From Methanobacteriota archaeon (GTDB taxonomy: Archaea; JAADCQ01; Methanopyri; Methanopyrales; Methanopyraceae), in assembly GCA_027064425.1 (NCBI GenBank), contig JAMOPO010000052.1:62001-126000 (forward strand): DNA of 64,000 nt, given 5' to 3'. Positions 17,340 to 26,367 of the stretch are shown here, one piece after another. Within the stretch, counting starts at the first letter, position 1. Each line of letters starts with the position of its first letter. Below the pieces are notes generated by a model. That model made no database searches. It saw nothing but the letters and a program-made list of their open reading frames with translations, and had not been told where the DNA came from. Both the position numbers and the translations under genes were made by a program.

Positions 17340-18055
17340 CCACCCTGATCGGCTGTGAATACGCGTAGTCGAGTCTCACCCGGACAGAAGTGGAATGGGA
17401 AGGATTCAACGATTGCAACGTCCACGACTCCGGCACGGGCGAGCAACGGTGTCAAGTTTGGGCAAGTTTGGGAGTATAGCATTATGGGACCGCGGTGACG
17501 GGCCACGATGCGCTTGAACGAGCCGTTCGCCAGCACCATTCCCGTGGCGACGATTGGGAACTCGCCCAGCTCCGCGCGCCGCGGGACGCTCACCCGGGGG
17601 TCCGCGTCCACCACCCCTCTCAGCAGCCCCCTCCGCTTGAGCTCCCGGTGGATCGCGCTCGAGTACCCAATCAGCAGCGCGCTCTCTCCGAAGCGGTCCT
17701 CCACCGTGTCCGCTATGACCCTGGCTCGCAGCTTTTCAGCCTTCCTATAACTTCGAGGGAGCCTCTCGGAGAACAGCGGCGAGACCTCACCGGACCGGGC
17801 GCTGGCCATAGCGTCCAGGGCTAGGGCGCTCAGGTGCGAGGGAGCCGAGGAGCGCCACACCGACTTAAGCCGCCGACCCAGCAGGCTCGGCCCGGACCCG
17901 AGCCCGCTGGGGTGCAGCACGGCGCCCTCGAGACCTCTTTCCGTTTTGATCATTATAACGATGTCGTCGTGCACGCGCTCCCCGTCCGGGGGCCTGCGAG
18001 CGCCGCTCAAGGTGAGCACCGAGGCGATGCGGTCGTCCGTTCTCCTATCCCTCAC
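17336..18055 (-). CDS. Uncharacterised protein, possibly DUF364-like
   Basis: About 239 residues from GTG 18055, where AAGGAGG lies just upstream and the overlap with the previous gene is 11 bases; GTG 18109 would lengthen it by 18 residues but overlap by 65. The C-terminal half (IGYSSAIHRELKRRG, FPIVATGMVLANGSF, GPIMLYSQTCPNLTPLLARAGV) resembles the putative heavy-metal-chelation domain DUF364. The match is by pattern only and could be wrong. Cysteine in CPNL and FHFCPG may bind metal. Confidence 0.6.
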   Translation of the reverse strand: MRDRRTDDRIASVLTLSGARRPPDGERVHDDIVIMIKTERGLEGAVLHPSGLGSGPSLLGRRLKSVWRSSAPSHLSALALDAMASARSGEVSPLFSERLPRSYRKAEKLRARVIADTVEDRFGESALLIGYSSAIHRELKRRGLLRGVVDADPRVSVPRRAELGEFPIVATGMVLANGSFKRIVARHRGPIMLYSQTCPNLTPLLARAGVVDVAIVESFPFHFCPGETRLRVFTADQGG

Positions 18056-18389
18056 CAGCCTCCTTACCACCCTGGAATAGGTCCGCCAGCGCCCGGTCAT
18101 CGCACTCACCCGACGCGTCCCGCCTGCCGACCTGCACCTCCGGCTCGCCGTAGCGCTCCAGCACGGACCTCACGACCTCGCTCGGGTCTCCCTCCCCCTT
18201 CACGTCCACCAAAATAACGTACTCTCGCGCGGCGCGGTCTCCGGCCAGGACCAGCGCTCCCTCGTTCACCGCCACGCGCTCGACCTCGAACCCCTCCGCC
18301 CGGAGCGCCCTCCCCAGCCGCTCCTCCAGCTCGCGCGGTTTAAGAGATTTGGTGGAGAGGAGGTGGGCGTCGATCATCAGCCGGCTCAT
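18045..18389 (-). CDS. Hypothetical protein, 114 residues
   Basis: ATG 18389 overlaps the PhoH stop (ATGA), so it is translationally coupled. The sequence has an alpha/beta pattern (LMIDAHLLS, helix, VERVAVNEGALVLAGD, EYVILVDVKGEGD, helix, EVQVG) and a disordered charged tail. No family recognised. Coding status rests on the coupling and on protein-like composition. Confidence 0.65.
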   Translation of the reverse strand: MSRLMIDAHLLSTKSLKPRELEERLGRALRAEGFEVERVAVNEGALVLAGDRAAREYVILVDVKGEGDPSEVVRSVLERYGEPEVQVGRRDASGECDDRALADLFQGGKEAGEG

Positions 18390-19516
18390 GCCTGCTCGAC
18401 CTCCAGACCCATGCCGAGGAGCTCCTGCAGCACCTCCTCGACGAACCTGGCGTACCGGCCTCGCTGGCCCATGAACGGGCCGAAGTCCTTCTGGTCGATC
18501 CACACCTTCAGGTTCGGTCCGGCGATGTCCACGTCGACGATGCGCTCGCCGATCCACGGCACCGGGTGGATGTCCGCGATGAAGTCGATGAAGTCCAGCG
18601 TCAGGTGCGTGACCACGATCCGCATGTTCGTCTCTGCCTCGATGTTGTCGATCCGCTCACCGCCGGTGCCGACCACCCGGCCCACGTGACCCTCCTTGGT
18701 CACGATCACGGCCTGCGGCACGTTCTCCGTGTCGATCTCCAGGTCCTCGGCGATGGGCTCAACGTACAGGACCGTGAGCACGTCAGCGTCCGGCGCCTCG
18801 ACCTTGACCACGTCCATGATCTCCTGCTCCACGTCGTTCAGCTCGCGGTTGCGGACGCGGATCTCCAGCTGCAGGTGCACGCCTCGCTCCGCGCCGGGCC
18901 GCACGATGTCCCGGGTGCCTAGGTCGATCACCGCGGCCTTGGGCTCCTCCGCCAGGATCTCTCGCATGACCGTGGCACCGCACCGCTCCACGTCGATGTC
19001 CTTCTGGAAGACCGGGTCACCGGTGATCAGCAGGCGGGAGTTGTGGCCCATCCGTGCCAGGACCTCGCCGGCGTTCTCCGGCAGCATGTTCTGGACCTCG
19101 TCCAGCAGGATCACGGCGTCGTCGAACGTGCGCCCCCGGACGAAGTGCGTGTCGACGATCATGATCTTCTCCTCTTCCATCAGCCGCTTGAGCTCCCGCC
19201 GACCGGTGAACTGCGAGAGCACGTCCATCACCGGCGTGACGACCATCTCCTCGAACTTCTCCGGCACGTCGGCGGAGCTCATCTCCTCCTTCGTCGCCAC
19301 GTCGACGAGCGGCCGCGTGACGATGAACTTCTCGTACTCGCCCTCCATCACCGCCTTCACGCCGTAGGCGGCGCAGAAGAGCGTCTTACCGGTCCCCGTC
19401 GGGCCGAACACGGCCACGATCTCGTTCTCCTCGTCCAGCAGGGCCTCGTACAGCTCCTTCTGACCGTCCGTCTGGGGCTCTACCCCGAGCAGGTCCTCCA
19501 CCATCTCGCCCTCCAC
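18386..19516 (-). CDS. PhoH-like ATPase with C-terminal KH domain
   Basis: 376 residues. PhoH-family P-loop ATPase: Walker A GPTGTGKT near residue 38, FIVTRPLVDV, Walker B VILLDEVQNM and sensor LLITGDP. The C-terminal region carries a KH-type RNA-binding motif, VVGTGGERIDNIE, followed by a basic or aromatic segment. Predicted to be an RNA-dependent ATPase or helicase in RNA metabolism. GTG 19516 is used; ATG 19504, preceded by GGAGGG, is an equally good start. Coupled to the small gene downstream. Confidence 0.85.
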   Translation of the reverse strand: MEGEMVEDLLGVEPQTDGQKELYEALLDEENEIVAVFGPTGTGKTLFCAAYGVKAVMEGEYEKFIVTRPLVDVATKEEMSSADVPEKFEEMVVTPVMDVLSQFTGRRELKRLMEEEKIMIVDTHFVRGRTFDDAVILLDEVQNMLPENAGEVLARMGHNSRLLITGDPVFQKDIDVERCGATVMREILAEEPKAAVIDLGTRDIVRPGAERGVHLQLEIRVRNRELNDVEQEIMDVVKVEAPDADVLTVLYVEPIAEDLEIDTENVPQAVIVTKEGHVGRVVGTGGERIDNIEAETNMRIVVTHLTLDFIDFIADIHPVPWIGERIVDVDIAGPNLKVWIDQKDFGPFMGQRGRYARFVEEVLQELLGMGLEVEQA

Positions 19517-19525
19517 CCCCAGCCG

Positions 19526-20323
19526 TCATCTACCGAACCTTCTCTCCCGCTTCTGGAAGTCTCGGATCGCCCGGAGCAGGTCGATCTTGCGGAACTCAGG
19601 CCAGTACACGTCCACGAAGTACAGCTCGGAGTACGCGGAGTACCACAAGAGGAAGTTACTCAACCGCTCCTCACCGCTCGTCCGGATGATGAGCTCAGGA
19701 TCGGGCAGGTCACCCACGTAGATGTAGTCGCGGAACGTCTCCTCGTCTATGTCGTGCGGGTTCAACCGGCCCGATTTAACGTCTTGGGCTATCTCTCGCA
19801 CCGCATCGATGATTTCCTGTCTGCCCCCGTACGCCACCGCCACGTTCAGGAACCGCTCCGAGTAGTCCCGCGTGGCCTCCTCCGCCGCCTTGATCGCCTC
19901 CCGCACCCGACGAGGCAGGAGGTGCAGTCGACCCACCGCTCGGATGGCCACCTTCCGCCGGTGAATCCGCTCGCTCTTCGCCAGCGCCCGAAACCGCTCC
20001 TCCATCAGGTCGAAGAGGCGCCGCAGCTCCTCCTTAGGACGGTTCAGGTTCTCGGTGGAGAGGGCGTAAACCGTGACGATCCTAACGCCGAGATCGTAGC
20101 ACCACTCCAGCACCTCCTCGAGCTTGTTCGCCCCGTAACGGTGCCCCTCCCACGGCTTCAACCCAAGCTCTCGGGCGAACCTCCGATTACCATCCATTAT
20201 GATGCCGACGTGCTCGGGGATCTTCCCCCGCCGCACCTTCCGCTCCAGCACCCGCTCGTACATCTTATATACCGGCTTGAGGGACGCCCGGACGACCTGC
20301 CTCATTGCGCGGCGTGGGCTCAT
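19526..20323 (-). CDS. uppS: cis-Prenyltransferase (undecaprenyl diphosphate synthase family)
   Basis: About 265 residues. Condenses IPP units in cis onto an allylic diphosphate to make the long polyprenyl lipid carrier. Motif GIIMDGNRRFA with the catalytic aspartate, GHRYGANKLEEVLEWC, ALSTENLNRP and the C-terminal PELIIRTSGEERLSNFLLW are typical. The product is the acceptor for the MraY-like enzyme at 5228-6304, linking it to wall and glycan synthesis. ATG 20323 chosen; ATG 20305 possible. First gene of a six-gene minus-strand run. Confidence 0.92.
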   Translation of the reverse strand: MSPRRAMRQVVRASLKPVYKMYERVLERKVRRGKIPEHVGIIMDGNRRFARELGLKPWEGHRYGANKLEEVLEWCYDLGVRIVTVYALSTENLNRPKEELRRLFDLMEERFRALAKSERIHRRKVAIRAVGRLHLLPRRVREAIKAAEEATRDYSERFLNVAVAYGGRQEIIDAVREIAQDVKSGRLNPHDIDEETFRDYIYVGDLPDPELIIRTSGEERLSNFLLWYSAYSELYFVDVYWPEFRKIDLLRAIRDFQKRERRFGR

Positions 20324-20384
20324 GGACGCGATCCTGTCAAGGACCGGCGGTAACTTCCGCTCACCCCCTCGGGGGGTCGGCACG

Positions 20385-20879
20385 ATGATCGGGCTGATCT
20401 CGGACACGCACGACAACCTGAAGGCCGTGGACGAGCTGGCGGACCGACTTAATGACGTGGGCGTTGAGGTCGTCCTGCACGCCGGCGACTACATCGCGCC
20501 GTTCACGATCCCCGAGCTGGCGAAGGTCGAGTGCGAGGAGTTTATAGGCGTTTTCGGAAACAACGACGGCGAGCGCGACTTCCTCCGGGAGAAGGCCGAA
20601 GAGGTCGGCTTTAACCTCGCTGGAGAGGTCTTCACGGGGGAGGTCCTCGGGCTGAAAGTGGCCATGGTGCACGGCCACGAGGAGGCGGTCGTCGAAGCCC
20701 TCGCCCGCTCCGGCCAGTACGACGTGGTCGTCTACGGGCACACTCACGAGCCCGAGGAGCGTAAAGAGGGAGACACCCTCGTCGTGAACCCGGGCGAGGC
20801 CTGCGGGTACGTGACCGGGCGTCGCACCGTCGCCGTGCTGGACCCGGACGAGCTCACCGTTGAGATGATTGAGTTTTAG
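20385..20879 (+). CDS. YfcE/MJ0936-type phosphodiesterase
   Basis: 164 residues, ATG 20385 preceded by GGGGGG. Calcineurin-like metallophosphoesterase: ISDTHDN, HAGDY, GNNDGE, VHGHEE and YGHTHEP supply the two-metal site in the standard order. Small archaeal members are phosphodiesterases of unknown natural substrate. Divergent from uppS with 61 bases between. Confidence 0.88.
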   Translation: MIGLISDTHDNLKAVDELADRLNDVGVEVVLHAGDYIAPFTIPELAKVECEEFIGVFGNNDGERDFLREKAEEVGFNLAGEVFTGEVLGLKVAMVHGHEEAVVEALARSGQYDVVVYGHTHEPEERKEGDTLVVNPGEACGYVTGRRTVAVLDPDELTVEMIEF

Positions 20880-20885
20880 GAACCG

Positions 20886-22091
20886 ATGACGAGCACGGCC
20901 TTCGCCCGACGGGGTGATGACATCCACCCGAGCCGAGGACTCCCCCCGTTCGCCAGGCCCGACCTGGACGACCCCCGAGTGGTGAACTTCCTCCGCGCCC
21001 GCACTCGGGACTACTCCCGGCTACTCTCCACGCTCACCGCCCCCGTCCGCTGGTACACCCTTCGAGTTAACACGCTGAAAACAGACCGCGACAGCGTCCT
21101 CGAGCTCCTGTCCGAGGAGTTCCCGGATCGGCGCGTCCGCCCCTCCCCCTACTCCGATCACGCCGTGGAGATCGAGGTTAAGGGCCCGTACCGGATCCCG
21201 CGCGAGGAGCGGGTCGTGGTGGTCGACAAGTTCGCGGCGGAGAGCGTGTACGTGGGCGCCGACCTGTACGCTCCCGGCGTGCTCGAGGCCGAGGGTGTGA
21301 GGAAAGGGGACCGAGTGACGGTCGTCTCCGAGCGCGGTCATCCGGTGGCCGTCGGTGTCGCCGAGATGGATGGGGAGGAGATGGAGGAGCGGGACCGGGG
21401 GCTGGCCGTCCGCATCGAGCGCTCCGCGTACAGTGCTCCCAAGGTGCGAGCCACCCGCGCCTACGCCAAGGGATGGATTTACTCCCAGGGGCTCCCCTCC
21501 ATCCTCGCCGTCGAGGCCCTCGACCCTCAGCCGGGTGAGTCCGTCATCGACCTGTGCGCCGCACCGGGCGGCAAGTGCTCGTACGTCGCCCAGCTCACGG
21601 GCCCCGACTCCAAAATCGTCGCCATCGATCGGTCCAGACCTCGCCTGGAGAAGATGGAGCGGAGGCTGAAGCGGCTCGGCATCGACTGGGTCAGGGTGAT
21701 CCACGGGGACGCCCGAGAGGTGGTGCGGCAGCGGTTCCGGGAGCGGTTCGACGTGGCGATCGTGGACCCTCCCTGCACCGCCCTGGGCGTGCGGCCCAAG
21801 CTGTGGATCGAGGCGACCTACGAGGAGTGCGTGGGGCTACCCTCTTACCAGTTCTCCCTGCTCAAGGCCGGCTACGAGGCCCTGGTGGAGGGCGGGCGAC
21901 TGCTCTACGCCACCTGCACGCTGACTCGTGAGGAGAACGAGCTCGTCGTTCGGAGGGCCGTCGAGGAGCTGGGGATGGAGCCCATCACCAGGGTGCTCGA
22001 GCCCGCCAAACCCTGCGGGCACGGCGCGATCTTCCTACCGCACGAGGCGGACACGCCCGGCTTCTTCTACGCCGTGCTCAGGAAGGAGTAG
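20886..22091 (+). CDS. RNA (cytosine-5) methyltransferase, NOL1/NOP2/sun family, with PUA domain
   Basis: 401 residues, ATG 20886. An N-terminal ferredoxin-like segment (WYTLRVNT), then a PUA domain inserted around residues 95-165 (RVVVVDKFAAESVYVGADLYAPGVL and following), then the SAM-binding Rossmann core: DLCAAPGGKCSYVAQL, catalytic motif DPPCTALG and the second cysteine motif YATCTLTREENE. Forms 5-methylcytosine in tRNA or rRNA; the target base is unknown. Six bases downstream of the phosphodiesterase gene. Confidence 0.9.
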   Translation: MTSTAFARRGDDIHPSRGLPPFARPDLDDPRVVNFLRARTRDYSRLLSTLTAPVRWYTLRVNTLKTDRDSVLELLSEEFPDRRVRPSPYSDHAVEIEVKGPYRIPREERVVVVDKFAAESVYVGADLYAPGVLEAEGVRKGDRVTVVSERGHPVAVGVAEMDGEEMEERDRGLAVRIERSAYSAPKVRATRAYAKGWIYSQGLPSILAVEALDPQPGESVIDLCAAPGGKCSYVAQLTGPDSKIVAIDRSRPRLEKMERRLKRLGIDWVRVIHGDAREVVRQRFRERFDVAIVDPPCTALGVRPKLWIEATYEECVGLPSYQFSLLKAGYEALVEGGRLLYATCTLTREENELVVRRAVEELGMEPITRVLEPAKPCGHGAIFLPHEADTPGFFYAVLRKE

Positions 22092-23135
22092 GTGGGAGTC
22101 CCCGTGATCGGCTGGACGCTCGACAGGAAGATGGTGGCGGCGATGGCCGCGGGCGTGGCCATTCTCGCCCTCATGATCTGGTCCTTTAACCCCCGCGAGA
22201 TCGTCTCCGCCCTGTACCGCGTGAACCCCACCTTCCTCGCGCTGGCCGTCATCGTGCAGCTGGTCGACCTAGCCCTGTGGTCCCTCCGCTGGCACACCGT
22301 CCTCGAGCGGGCCGGCGTGAGGGCGCCGTTCGTCCTAACCTTCCTCATCAACAACGTTTCCATGCTGGTCAACAACGTGACCCCGAGCGCCCGGAGCGGC
22401 GGGGAGCCCCTCCGGGTGTACCTCCTGTCCCGGCTCACGGGCCACCGGGTCCGCGACGTGGCCTCCTCGGTGGCGATCGACCGGATCCTCGACTACTTCC
22501 CCCTGATCGTTCTCCTCTTGGTCAGCATGGTGGCGATGCTTCGGACCGGGGGGAAGATAGTCCACCTGCTCGCGGCCGGGGCGCTATTCCTCACGGCCGC
22601 GCTCGTGTTTTCCGTTTGGACCATGGCTAACGAGCGGATAATACTCCGTTTCGGGGCGGGCGTATCCCGACTCCTCTCCCGCCTGCGGCCGGACAAAAAG
22701 ATCGACGCAGAGCGCGTCGAGCGCTGGGCCCGACGCTTCGTCCGCAGCTTCCGGAGCCTGCTCGCCGATCCCGGCACGCTCGTCCGAGGGGTCACCGTGT
22801 CCGTCGCCGTGTGGGCGTGCGAGATCCTGCGCACGTACCTCGTCTTCCTGTCCCTCGGGTGCCCCGTCTCCCTGCCCGTAGTCGTGGTGGGGTTCACGGT
22901 CTCCATGCTGGTAGGAGTGCTGCCGTTGCTCCCCGGCGGGCTGGGGGCGGTGGAGGTCTCCACGGCCTCGACGTACGCGGTGCTGGGGATCGATCGGGGC
23001 ACCAGCGCCGCCGCGGTGATCCTCGACAGGGCAATCTCTTATTGGATGGTCAACGCGATTGGGCTAGTGAGTTTGCTGCACGTTTCTCGCAGGAAAGGCA
23101 GGGGAGAGTCGGAAGATGCCGTACGAGCTGGGTAA
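22092..23135 (+). CDS. UPF0104 / YbhN-type integral membrane protein
   Basis: 347 residues from GTG 22092, directly abutting the previous stop. Six to eight membrane helices with the family signature NNVTPSARSGGEPLRVYLL and the late PLLPGGLGAVEVSTA motif. This superfamily includes the membrane part of lysylphosphatidylglycerol synthase and is thought to translocate lipid-linked substrates. The native substrate here is unknown; uppS and wall genes are nearby but in other operons. Confidence 0.82.
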   Translation: MGVPVIGWTLDRKMVAAMAAGVAILALMIWSFNPREIVSALYRVNPTFLALAVIVQLVDLALWSLRWHTVLERAGVRAPFVLTFLINNVSMLVNNVTPSARSGGEPLRVYLLSRLTGHRVRDVASSVAIDRILDYFPLIVLLLVSMVAMLRTGGKIVHLLAAGALFLTAALVFSVWTMANERIILRFGAGVSRLLSRLRPDKKIDAERVERWARRFVRSFRSLLADPGTLVRGVTVSVAVWACEILRTYLVFLSLGCPVSLPVVVVGFTVSMLVGVLPLLPGGLGAVEVSTASTYAVLGIDRGTSAAAVILDRAISYWMVNAIGLVSLLHVSRRKGRGESEDAVRAG

Positions 23136-23472
23136 AGTTGAGACGGTCATACGACCCACGGACGACGGGGTCGTGTCCGCCGACCAACGGGTCCTCGCCA
23201 CGGTCAGCCTTCACCGCGGCCCCACTATCATCGCGGAGGTCGATCCGCGGCTGGCCGGCGAGCTCGAGGAGGACGATTACGTGATCGTGGACCTACCGCT
23301 GGTCCCGTCCCCCAACGAGGCCCGCCCACAACCAAAGATAGTTAAAATTATTAAGGATGAGAAGCTCGTGAACAGGATGAAGGCCGAGATTGAGAAGGAG
23401 CCGGAGACCGTCATGCCCACGGTTGTGCCCGGGCAGCCCCCGACACCCCCGCCCGAGGACATGTTCGGCTGA
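23116..23472 (+). CDS. Hypothetical protein, 118 residues
   Basis: ATG 23116 overlaps the membrane protein gene by 20 bases. Beta-rich N-terminal half (VETVIRPTDDGVVSADQRV, TIIAEVDPRLA, DDYVIVDLPL), a basic helix in the middle (KIVKIIKDEKLVNRMK) and a proline-rich tail ending PPEDMFG. No family recognised. It precedes the coiled-coil/bactofilin gene by 34 bases and may be cotranscribed. Confidence 0.7.
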   Translation: MPYELGKVETVIRPTDDGVVSADQRVLATVSLHRGPTIIAEVDPRLAGELEEDDYVIVDLPLVPSPNEARPQPKIVKIIKDEKLVNRMKAEIEKEPETVMPTVVPGQPPTPPPEDMFG

Positions 23473-23506
23473 CCTCGCTAATTAACCGGTGAGGGGCTAC
23501 TCCGGA

Positions 23507-25351
23507 ATGATCTTCCGCCGCAGAAAGTCCGAGGAGGAGGGAGAGGAAGAGGAGGCTCCCCGCCTCAAGCTGCCGGCGAGCAAGGGCGAGGAGGAAGAGC
23601 GGGAGGAGGGAGAGAAGGAAGCCCCCAAGCTGAAGCTTCCCAAGCCTGATCGGGAGGAGGAGTCCGAGGAGGAGGAAGAGGAGACGGGCACCGTCAAGCT
23701 CAAGCTTAAACCTCCCAAGCCGGAGGAGGTGGAGGAGGCTGAAGAGGAGGCCGAGGCTGAGGCCGCCGAGGAGGAAGAGGAGGAGAAGGCCGAGGCCGCA
23801 CCGGGCGCGGAGGAGGAGCTGGAGCGGCTCAAGGAGGAGAACGAGCGGCTCCGGCGGGAGCTTGAGGAGTGGAAGAACAAGGCGGAGAGCGTGCTCAGCG
23901 AGCGGGACCGGCTGCGTGAGGAGGTCAAGCGGCTGAAGGAGGAGCTGAAGGAGCGAGAGGAGGAGCTGGACCGGTACGTCAAGGCGACCAAGCGGCTGAA
24001 GGAGAAGGTTGAGGAGCTCAAGTCGAAGTACGATGATATCAAGTCCGAGGCGGAGGAGTACCGCAGCAAGTACGAGGAGGCGGTCCAGAAGCAGAAGGAG
24101 CTCAAGTCGAAGCTGGAGGACCTCTCGGAGCAGAACAAGAAGCTGGTGAAGAGCGTCAAGCGGCTCAAGAGCAAGTACGAGGAGGTCAAGAAGGAGCGGG
24201 AGGAGCTCGAGCGGAAACTGGAGGAGCTGTCCGAGGCGGAGAAGAAGATCGAGGAGCTCAAGAGCAAGCTGAAGGAGCTGGAGGAGGAGCGGAACAAGCT
24301 CAAGAAGCGCGTGGAGGAGCTCGGCTCGGAGAACAAGAAGCTACGCTCGGACCTGAAGGAGGCGGAGAAGCGGGTAGAGGAGCTGTCCTCCAAGCTTAAG
24401 GAGCGGGAGAAGAAGCTCCGGCGGTCCCGGAAGCAGATCGAGAAGCTGCGCCGAGAAGTCAAGCAGAGGGACGAGAAGATTCAGGAGCTCAAGGAGAGGA
24501 TCAGCGAGCTCACCGCGCAGATCAAGCGGTACGAGGAGGGCGAGCAGCTGCTCATCCCGGCCGGTACCGAGATGGCGGTAGCCCGAGTCAGCGGCAGCCT
24601 GGTCGTAGGCAAGGACTCCGCGATCAAGTCGCTGCACGACGAGGAGCCCATCCTCGTCAAGGACAGCGTCACCATCCGCGACAACTCGCGCGTGCACGGT
24701 ACCATCGTGGCCAACGAGGTTGAGATCGGCAAGAACGTCAAGGTAGTGGGCGACGTGATCTCCAAGAACGGCGTCAAGATCCGCGAGAACGCGGAGATCG
24801 AGGGCAACGTGGTCTCCATGGACTCGGTCGAGGTGGGGTCCGGTGCCCGGATCGGCGGATCGATCGTGGCCGGCTCCGACACGGCGCTGGCCAGCAACGT
24901 GAAGGTCTCGGGCGTCATCATCGCCCCGGGCAAGATCAAGGCCTCGGAGGGGCTGAACGCCTCGGCGCTGATCTGCAAGGAGCTGGAGACGACCGGCTCC
25001 GTCGAGTGCGACTACATCCTCTCCGACGAGCGCGTCAAGCTCGGCGACGGCAGCTCCGTGAAGACGGTCATCGTGAAGGAGGGTCCGGTCGAGCAGGGCG
25101 CGAGCTCGTGCATCTACAGCGGCTCGCTGTCCGTCAAGGATGCCGACAGCTTCACCGTGTACGTTGACGGTGACGCGTTCGACACGCCCGAGGCCAACGA
25201 CGTGCTGAAGAAGATCCTATCCAGGACCGAGTTCCTGGGCCCGCTGAGGCTCGTGGACGACCGCAACAACGCCCGCTTCGTCCTGGACAGCTTCACCGAC
25301 ATCGGCGTCGCGGAGCTCGTCCGGGAGATCAGGGAGGAGCTGGGGGTCTAG
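23507..25351 (+). CDS. Long coiled-coil protein with bactofilin-like beta-helix
   Basis: 614 residues from ATG 23507 (GTG 23489 also possible). Three parts: an acidic, disordered N-terminus (1-100) with three spaced [KR]LKLP-like motifs; an unbroken heptad-rich coiled coil (about 101-345, dominated by E, K, L); and a beta-helix (about 350-555) of short repeats such as VKDSVTIRDNSRVHG and VEIGKNVKVVGDVIS, like polymer-forming bactofilins. The final 60 residues are globular. Looks like a cytoskeletal or scaffolding protein; no function is proven. Converges with the next gene, the two TAG stops sharing CTAG. Confidence 0.8.
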   Translation: MIFRRRKSEEEGEEEEAPRLKLPASKGEEEEREEGEKEAPKLKLPKPDREEESEEEEEETGTVKLKLKPPKPEEVEEAEEEAEAEAAEEEEEEKAEAAPGAEEELERLKEENERLRRELEEWKNKAESVLSERDRLREEVKRLKEELKEREEELDRYVKATKRLKEKVEELKSKYDDIKSEAEEYRSKYEEAVQKQKELKSKLEDLSEQNKKLVKSVKRLKSKYEEVKKEREELERKLEELSEAEKKIEELKSKLKELEEERNKLKKRVEELGSENKKLRSDLKEAEKRVEELSSKLKEREKKLRRSRKQIEKLRREVKQRDEKIQELKERISELTAQIKRYEEGEQLLIPAGTEMAVARVSGSLVVGKDSAIKSLHDEEPILVKDSVTIRDNSRVHGTIVANEVEIGKNVKVVGDVISKNGVKIRENAEIEGNVVSMDSVEVGSGARIGGSIVAGSDTALASNVKVSGVIIAPGKIKASEGLNASALICKELETTGSVECDYILSDERVKLGDGSSVKTVIVKEGPVEQGASSCIYSGSLSVKDADSFTVYVDGDAFDTPEANDVLKKILSRTEFLGPLRLVDDRNNARFVLDSFTDIGVAELVREIREELGV

Positions 25352-26367
25352 GTGAGCAGCCCCCACTCCTCACCAACGTACCAGTGAACCGACGTACCCT
25401 CCCGCTCGTAGCCACGCCCCTTAATCCTCCACCCGTTTCCATCTCGCCTTACCACGCACAGTACCCTGCCCACCTCCCTGCGCGACAGGACCAGCTCGTT
25501 CTCCTCCGGCAGGTAGCAGACGCGGAGCTCGCCCCCCTCCGAAACCCTGGCCCGCTCCCTCAGCCTTCCGTTGACCTCCAGCCTCGCGCTCCCTCCCTCC
25601 TTAAGAACCAGCTCGTAGAAGTCCAGCCTGTCGACCACCCTTTCTCCGATCACCAGCGAGCGCTCCGGCACGTCTCCCTCAACCCGTGAGCCGGCCCCCA
25701 CCACCGACCACCGCCCAACCCGCGCGTCTCGCACCGAGGCGCCCATGCCCACGAAGCACCGTTCGCCGATCTCCGACCCTTCGATCCGCGCCCCGTCCCC
25801 GACGAAGGTCAGCGGACCCAGCTCCGAGTCCTGAACTGCACAGTGCGAGGACACACTCACGCGCTTGTGCAGCGTCGAGCGGACGACCCGGCTGAAGTTG
25901 GAGATCATGACGCCCCCGTGGATCGTGGAGTCCACGACCTCCGTGAAGGCCGCCACCCTCGCGTTGCCGCGGATGCGGACGCCCCGCGCCCGCACGTGCT
26001 GCGGGTGCTTGAAGGCCGGGCACTCGAAGACGTCCTCCCCGCACTCCACCCTGAACCACCGGTTCACTGGGGCGCGCTCCGGGTCCACGACCACGGTCAG
26101 ATCCAGGAAGACCCGGCGTCTCCACCGTCTCTCTAGCAGCTTCCTGGCCTCGATTCCAATCCGCTTGATCGTCCGGCCGCCGCGCCCGATCACGGTTCCC
26201 TTCAGCGAGTCCTTGTGGACGACGAGCTCCGCCCGGACGTATAGGACGTCGCGCCGCCGCAGCCCGGGTCGGACCTCCCGGACGTCCACCCCAACCTCTC
26301 GGGGGAGGGAGCCGTGAAGGACGCGCCGGAGGGCCTCCCGAATGGCCCGGCGCGCGTCACTCCTCAA
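25348..26367 (-). CDS. Era-type KH domain fused to hexapeptide beta-helix
   Basis: 339 residues from TTG 26367, overlapping the upstream stop by 11 bases. Residues about 40-95 match the type II KH domain of Era GTPases (VVHKDSLKGTVIGRGG, then GIEARKLLERRW...VFLDLTVVV), without a GTPase. Residues about 127-242 form left-handed beta-helix turns (RGNARVAAFTEVVDSTIHGG, GDGARIEGSEIGERCFVGMG). A beta-rich tail follows. I know of no named family with this order. It suggests RNA binding on an oligomeric beta-helix scaffold, but that is inference. Confidence 0.75.
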   Translation of the reverse strand: MRSDARRAIREALRRVLHGSLPREVGVDVREVRPGLRRRDVLYVRAELVVHKDSLKGTVIGRGGRTIKRIGIEARKLLERRWRRRVFLDLTVVVDPERAPVNRWFRVECGEDVFECPAFKHPQHVRARGVRIRGNARVAAFTEVVDSTIHGGVMISNFSRVVRSTLHKRVSVSSHCAVQDSELGPLTFVGDGARIEGSEIGERCFVGMGASVRDARVGRWSVVGAGSRVEGDVPERSLVIGERVVDRLDFYELVLKEGGSARLEVNGRLRERARVSEGGELRVCYLPEENELVLSRREVGRVLCVVRRDGNGWRIKGRGYEREGTSVHWYVGEEWGLLT

